NCBI GenBank assembly: GCA_031253995.1
Contig: JAIRVG010000061.1
Location: 1-64,000, forward strand
Length of the DNA: 64,000 bases
Source of the DNA: Paucimonas sp.
GTDB lineage: Bacteria > Pseudomonadota > Gammaproteobacteria > Pseudomonadales > Pseudomonadaceae
Direction of reading: 5' to 3'
Shown here: positions 59,811 to 64,000 of the stretch, one piece after another
Position numbering within the stretch: position 1 is the stretch's first letter
How the letters are laid out: every line of letters begins with the position of its first letter
The notes under the pieces: model-generated
Told to the model about the DNA's origin: nothing
Databases searched by the model: none
The model's input: only the letters and a program-made list of their open reading frames with translations
Made by a program: the position numbers and the translations under genes

Positions 59811-59840
59811 ATCCTATCCGTGGGCGGAACGGCCTGTCAA
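59811..59840 (-). promoter_or_regulatory. Sigma-70 promoter reading toward the porin gene
   Basis: TTGACA (59840-59835), 18 nt, TAGGAT (59816-59811) on the minus strand. Predicted start is near 59804, about 38 nt before the terminator hairpin. Confidence 0.65.
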
Positions 59841-60064
59841 AAAATCGTGAAAGAATGATGGCAAGTTTCATGATTTTTGCTACCGATGGCGCAAATTCCG
59901 ACGAAGTCGGGTGAAACCATTCAATCCGCAGCGAGAAAAATCCAGGAACCTGGATCCAAAATCACCAGGAACGTGCCGCGTTCTTGGCAGAAACTCCGAA
60001 AATCCAAATCTGATACATTTAGATACAAATAGCCATTACGCAAACGACTAAAGGGTTAACGTTT

Positions 60065-60083
60065 GCAAATGCCAAGCATTATC
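60065..60083. promoter_or_regulatory. Fur-like box upstream of the TonB receptor
   Basis: GCAAATGCCAAGCATTATC matches 14 of 19 positions of the Fur consensus GATAATGATAATCATTATC. It lies 47 nt before the receptor start, next to the inverted GCAAACG/CGTTTGC pair at 60040-60066. Iron repression of the receptor is the expected consequence. Confidence 0.55.
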
Positions 60084-60129
60084 ATCCGCGCGTTTTTACA
60101 CCCAACAACACCGCCGGATATCTATTCAG

Positions 60130-62220
60130 ATGCCTTCCCACTGCCGCCTTACCCCTGTGTCCCTGGGTTTATCCCTATTGTTCGGCTCCAGCCTGGCCCT
60201 GGCTGCCAGCACCACCCTGCCGGAACTGTCGGTCACCGCAGACCGCGATAGCGAACGCGATGATCCACGGGTCAAGGAGGTGACCACGGCGACCCGCACC
60301 TCGACCCCGGTGCGCTACGTGCCGCAGGCGGTCGACTCGATCAAGACCAGCAACACGCTGGACTACGGCACCACCGAGCTAGGCAAGGCCCTGAGCGGCC
60401 TGCCCAACGTCAGCAGCGGTGCCGACACTCGTTTCGACAGCGTGCGCATCCGCGGCTTCGACGCCAGCAACGACTTCTACCTGGACGGCATCCGCGACGA
60501 CAGCCAGTACGTCCGCGATCTGAACAACATCGAACGGGTCGAGGTGCTCAAGGGCCCGGCGGCGGTGCTCTATGGCCGGGGCAGCCAGGGCGGGATCATC
60601 AACCGGGTGAGCAAGGCGCCGGAGGCCGGTCGCCGTTCCTCCATCGAAGTCCAGGGCGGCAGCGAAGACCTGCGCAGCCTCTACGCCGACCTCAGCGCCG
60701 ACCCGAGCGACACCATCAGCCTGCGCCTGAACATGGGCAATCGCGACAACAACAGTTTCCGCGACGGCGTCGATGGCAACCGCCAACTGTTCGCGCCGTC
60801 CATGAGCTGGCAACTGACGCCGGACCTGAACTGGCTGGTGCAATACGAATACAGCCGCTTCAACCGCACCCCGGACCGTGGCATTCCTGGCAACCCGCTG
60901 ACGGGCCGTCCGGCGGATGTCAGCCGCAGCACCACCTACGGCGACACCCGGCGCGACTACATCGACGACCGTGCCGAATCGCTGCGCTCGCGCCTCAACT
61001 ACCAGTTGAACGAAAACTGGCAGCTGCGCCACACCCTCGGCCTGATCACCCTGGCCAGCGACTTCGACAACACCTACCTGACCGGCTACACCCCGGCCAC
61101 CGGCCTGGTGACCCGCCAGCGCTGGCAGCAGGACCTGGACACCCGCAACCTGCTCAACAACCTGGAAGCCGAAGGCCGGATCGACACCTATGGCCTGGAG
61201 CACACGCTGCTGGTCGGCCTGGAGCTGGGTGAACAGCGACGCAATTCGCTGCTGCACACCGGCGGCACCAGCGTGCCAGCGGTGAACATCTTCAATCCGA
61301 ACCAGAACCTGCAACACACCGGACGCATGACCGTGTCCAGCGACAACCACACCCGCGTCGAAAGCAGCGGCCTGTATGTGCAGGACCAGATCCGCCTCAA
61401 CGATCAGTGGCAGATCCTGGCCGGCGTGCGCTTCGACCGTTTCGAGGTGGAAACCACCAGCAAGGTCAACGGTCGCAACGAGAAGCAGGACAGCACCGGC
61501 ACCAGTCCGCGCCTGGGCGTGGTCTATTCGCCGTGGAAGGAGCACTCCTTCTACGCCTCGTGGAGCAAGACCTTCTCGCCACCGGGTGGCGGCCTGATCG
61601 GCATCACTCCCGGCGCGGCGGGCAACACCAACTCGACCGACCCGGAAACCACCCGGCAGAAGGAAATCGGGGTCAAGAGCGACTGGCTGGACGAGCGCCT
61701 GAGCACCACCCTCGCGGTGTACGAGCTGGAACTGTACAACCGCCGCAACCGCGACCCGCTGGACCTGGAACGCTGGATCCTCACCGGCTTGCAACGCTCC
61801 CGCGGCATCGAGCTGACGGCCACCGGCAAGCTGGGTGGCGACTGGTACGTGCGTGGCGGGATCGGCCTGCAGGACGCGACCATCGTCGACGACACCGACG
61901 GCAACGCCGGCAACCGCGTGGCGGACGTGGCCGAGCGCAATGGCAGCCTGTTCATTACCTGGAAACCGGAAATGGGCTGGTACGCCGAGACCGGCCTGAC
62001 CTTCGTCGGCGAGCGTTATGCCGATACCAGGAACAGCATCGTCCTGCCGGGCTATGGCACCTGGGATGCACTGGCGGGCTACCGGACCAAGGACTGGGAC
62101 CTGCGCGCGGCGCTGAGCAACATCACCGACAAGACCTACTATGCGTCGGCGACCAGTGCGGCACAGATCCAGTTCGGTGATCCGCGCAGCCTGGTGGTGA
62201 CGGGGACCTATAGCTTCTGA
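60130..62220 (+). CDS. TonB-dependent siderophore receptor
   Basis: 696 residues. Signal peptide (LALAAS), a TonB-box-like LPELSVTAD, plug domain with VRIRGFDASNDFYLDGIRDD and IERVEVLKGPAAVLYGRGSQGGIINRVSK, then a 22-strand barrel ending in LVVTGTYSF. No N-terminal signalling domain is present, so it is a plain transporter. Closest in style to Fiu/CirA-like catecholate or ferrichrome-type receptors; ligand not certain. Preceded by a Fur-like box. Confidence 0.93.
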   Translation: MPSHCRLTPVSLGLSLLFGSSLALAASTTLPELSVTADRDSERDDPRVKEVTTATRTSTPVRYVPQAVDSIKTSNTLDYGTTELGKALSGLPNVSSGADTRFDSVRIRGFDASNDFYLDGIRDDSQYVRDLNNIERVEVLKGPAAVLYGRGSQGGIINRVSKAPEAGRRSSIEVQGGSEDLRSLYADLSADPSDTISLRLNMGNRDNNSFRDGVDGNRQLFAPSMSWQLTPDLNWLVQYEYSRFNRTPDRGIPGNPLTGRPADVSRSTTYGDTRRDYIDDRAESLRSRLNYQLNENWQLRHTLGLITLASDFDNTYLTGYTPATGLVTRQRWQQDLDTRNLLNNLEAEGRIDTYGLEHTLLVGLELGEQRRNSLLHTGGTSVPAVNIFNPNQNLQHTGRMTVSSDNHTRVESSGLYVQDQIRLNDQWQILAGVRFDRFEVETTSKVNGRNEKQDSTGTSPRLGVVYSPWKEHSFYASWSKTFSPPGGGLIGITPGAAGNTNSTDPETTRQKEIGVKSDWLDERLSTTLAVYELELYNRRNRDPLDLERWILTGLQRSRGIELTATGKLGGDWYVRGGIGLQDATIVDDTDGNAGNRVADVAERNGSLFITWKPEMGWYAETGLTFVGERYADTRNSIVLPGYGTWDALAGYRTKDWDLRAALSNITDKTYYASATSAAQIQFGDPRSLVVTGTYSF

Positions 62221-62248
62221 ATCGGACCCTCAGAGAACCAGACCGCAA

Positions 62249-62413
62249 GTGCGCCGCGATCAGCGTAGGAGCGGATTCATCCGCGATCGGCGGCGCAGCC
62301 GTCGTAAAACCTGAGTCCCGAGTTCTCCTGACACACCGCGGACTCAGGTTTTATGGCCGCTTCGCGCCCAATCGCGGATAAATCCGCTCCTACGCCGTCC
62401 CTGCTAAATCAAC
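62249..62413. repeat. Long composite palindromic repeat
   Basis: GTAGGAGCGGATTCATCCGCGAT and ATCGCGGATAAATCCGCTCCTAC flank an inner palindrome AAAACCTGAGTC...GACTCAGGTTTT, then the family B tail start GTCCCTGCTAAATCAA. The first 90 nt recur at 42502-42594. Confidence 0.85.
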
Positions 62414-62414
62414 G

Positions 62415-62454
62415 AAAAAGGGCGCCCCCGTCCCCCGGTGGCGCCCTTCTTTCA
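62415..62454. terminator. Terminator between receptor and small gene
   Basis: AAAAAGGGCGCC ... GGCGCCCTTCTTTC; stems of 9 bp with A-run on one side and T-rich end on the other. Confidence 0.75.
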
Positions 62455-62471
62455 TTTCAACCGCTGCCCTC

Positions 62472-62672
62472 TCAGCCGTGCCAGATCCCTGCCAGAGCAT
62501 CGAGCTCGGCTTCGGTGATCAGACCCGCTGGATAACGCTCCTCCAGCAAACGCCGTGGATCGGTCTTCCTGACCCGGATTGGTCCGTTGTGCTTCAACCA
62601 CTGCGCCAAGACCTGGAGCGCTTCGTGATTCATGACTGTCGGGTGCATAGCCGTCTCACGTGCTGCATTCAT
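62472..62672 (-). CDS. Small hypothetical protein
   Basis: 66 residues; GGGAG lies about 11 nt upstream of the ATG. Helical, with QVLAQWLKHNGPIRVRKTDPRRLLEE and the end LITEAELDALAGIWHG. A shorter start at MNHEALQVL (53 residues) is possible. No family recognised. Convergent with the TonB receptor. Confidence 0.5.
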   Translation of the reverse strand: MNAARETAMHPTVMNHEALQVLAQWLKHNGPIRVRKTDPRRLLEERYPAGLITEAELDALAGIWHG

Positions 62673-62823
62673 TTCACACGTACTCCCCCAGAGGCGTGAG
62701 CGACTAAATTACTCAACTTTTATGACAACTCCGCGCAGAGCAACCGCCATCCATCTGCCGAGTAACACTCCAAAACCAATACAAGAGCTGTGCCATGCCC
62801 CAGGCCGGCCGTCGTCCGGGCAG

Positions 62824-62855
62824 AAAAAAGCCCGTCATCGGACGGGCTTCTTTTC
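62824..62855 (-). terminator. Terminator of aguA
   Basis: AAAAAAGCCCGTC-ATCG-GACGGGCTTCTTTTC just beyond the aguA stop; works in both orientations. Confidence 0.88.
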
Positions 62856-62864
62856 ACTGGTTTT

Positions 62865-63974
62865 TCAACGCGTTACTGGCGCCGGTTGCTGCTGGGTCAG
62901 GCAGTGGATGTTGCCCCCACCGAGCAGCAGCTCACGACCAGGCACCATCACCACTTCGTGCGCCGGGAAGAGACGCGCGAGGATCGCTCTGGCCTCGGCA
63001 TCCGCAGGGTCGTTGAAGCTCGGCGCGATGATGCCGCCGTTGACGATCAGGAAGTTGACATAGGAACCTGCCAGGCGCACCGAAGGGTTGCGCTCCTGGC
63101 TGCCAGCGACCAGGTCGACGCCGTCGCATTCGTCCTGGGTGGCGTACAGCGGGCCCGGAATCGGCATCTTGTGCACCACGAACGAACGACCCTTGGCATC
63201 ACGCTGGCTTTCCAGCACCGCCAGGGCAGCGCGGCAGCGGCTGTAGTTGGGGTCCTTGGAATCATCGGTCCAGGCCAGTAACACTTCGCCCGGGCTGACG
63301 TAACAGCAGAAGTTGTCGACGTGGCCGTCGGTCTCGTCGTTGTACAGGCCGTCCGGCAGCCAGACGATGGTGTCCACCGCCAGGTTCTCGCGCAGGATGG
63401 CTTCGATCTGCTCGCGGTTCAGGTGCGGGTTGCGGTTGGCGTTGAGCAGGCATTCCTCGGTGGTGATCAGGGTGCCTTCGCCGTCGACGTGGATCGAACC
63501 ACCTTCGAGCACGAAGCCCTCGGTGACGTAGCGCGCAGTACGCTCCATGCCCATGATCTTGCCGGCCACCTGCTCGTCACGGTTCCACGGCGCATACAGG
63601 CCGCCATTGAAACCGCCCCAGGCATTGAAGCCCCAGTCCACGCCGCGCACTTCGCCGCTGTCGTTGATGACGAAGGTCGGGCCGGTGTCACGCACCCAGG
63701 CGTCGTCGTTGCTGATTTCCACCACGCGGATGTTCGGCTCGTTACCCAGGCGCGACACGGCGTTCTCGTACTGCCCCGCGGAAACACCAACGGTCACCGG
63801 CTCGAAACGGGCGATGGCCTTGGCCACGGCGGTGTGGGCAGCCTGCGCCGGCTTGCCGCCCAGGCGCCAGTTGTCCGGACGCTCCGGCCAGATCATCCAG
63901 ACCTGGGTCTGCGGCGCCCATTCGGCGGGCATGTGGAAGCCATCGGCACGGGGAGTGGAGGTCAGCGTCTTCAT
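62865..63974 (-). CDS. aguA: Agmatine deiminase
   Basis: 369 residues. It converts agmatine to N-carbamoylputrescine on the arginine-decarboxylase route to putrescine. The pentein fold signature elements are present: [22 protein letters not shown] at the start, [22 protein letters not shown] (catalytic His/Asp) and the nucleophile Cys in [13 protein letters not shown] at the end. Start chosen at [16 protein letters not shown]. The preceding gene lies outside the window. Confidence 0.96.
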   Translation of the reverse strand: MKTLTSTPRADGFHMPAEWAPQTQVWMIWPERPDNWRLGGKPAQAAHTAVAKAIARFEPVTVGVSAGQYENAVSRLGNEPNIRVVEISNDDAWVRDTGPTFVINDSGEVRGVDWGFNAWGGFNGGLYAPWNRDEQVAGKIMGMERTARYVTEGFVLEGGSIHVDGEGTLITTEECLLNANRNPHLNREQIEAILRENLAVDTIVWLPDGLYNDETDGHVDNFCCYVSPGEVLLAWTDDSKDPNYSRCRAALAVLESQRDAKGRSFVVHKMPIPGPLYATQDECDGVDLVAGSQERNPSVRLAGSYVNFLIVNGGIIAPSFNDPADAEARAILARLFPAHEVVMVPGRELLLGGGNIHCLTQQQPAPVTR

Positions 63975-64000
63975 GGTTCGGGCCTTGGGTTGGAGGTTCA

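Overview
The window reads as chromosome of a Pseudomonas of the putida-like type. The genes are GC-rich and their order matches the conserved Pseudomonas blocks typA-thiI-glnA-ntrBC, secB-grxC-gpmI-envC-ctpA and hisBHAF-asmA-mutY-yggX. tRNA-Phe and tRNA-Thr are present, and the intergenic spaces carry many REP-type palindromes of three families. These identifications rest on recognising protein sequences by eye; no database search was run.

Layout. 1-230 is a coding fragment with foreign codon usage joined directly to the 3' end of a lipocalin gene. It may be an assembly chimera or an insertion. 231-13377 holds lipoproteins, an amino-acid chemoreceptor, a DUF924 protein, fbp, glgP, a YkgJ-type cysteine-cluster protein, typA, thiI and glnA, with an NtrC site and a sigma-54 promoter in front of glnA. 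13594-17295 holds an unusual cupin/chorismate mutase lipoprotein and then ntrB-ntrC with its own sigma-54 promoter. A further sigma-54 promoter downstream of ntrC drives what looks like a short NrsZ-type nitrogen-regulated small RNA. 17581-25307 is housekeeping (trmL, secB, grxC, rhodanese, gpmI, envC, ctpA, yibQ). 25298-35092 contains a periplasmic binding protein, the histidine genes hisB-hisH-DUF2164-hisA-hisF, an OFA-type transporter and the asmA-mutY-yggX operon. 35184-42244 contains tRNA-Phe, ppk2, small unknown proteins, a basic amino-acid ABC transporter and a methyltransferase.

The accessory part starts at tRNA-Thr (42794). It contains a papain-like unknown protein and then an AT-rich operon (43983-47128) that I read as an ABC three-component (ABC-3C) conflict/defence system: a 59-residue membrane peptide missing from the ORF track, a helical C-terminal-domain protein, a middle component and a Rad50-like ABC ATPase with a four-cysteine insert. 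The membrane peptide and the second protein lie in the same reading frame, separated by a single TGA. Both carry a GGD(x)AGxDI tag. The operon abuts a RelB/RelE pair whose toxin is truncated. A near-identical 24-bp terminator-like hairpin occurs in opposite orientation just after tRNA-Thr and after the topoisomerase IB gene, bracketing the area.

47808-64000 holds topoisomerase IB, a DUF6124 protein, a Fic protein, an amine-oxidation/uptake cluster with a divergent AraC-type regulator, a HipBA toxin-antitoxin operon with paired palindromic operators, an OprD-family porin with a promoter-terminator leader, a TonB receptor preceded by a Fur-like box, and agmatine deiminase.
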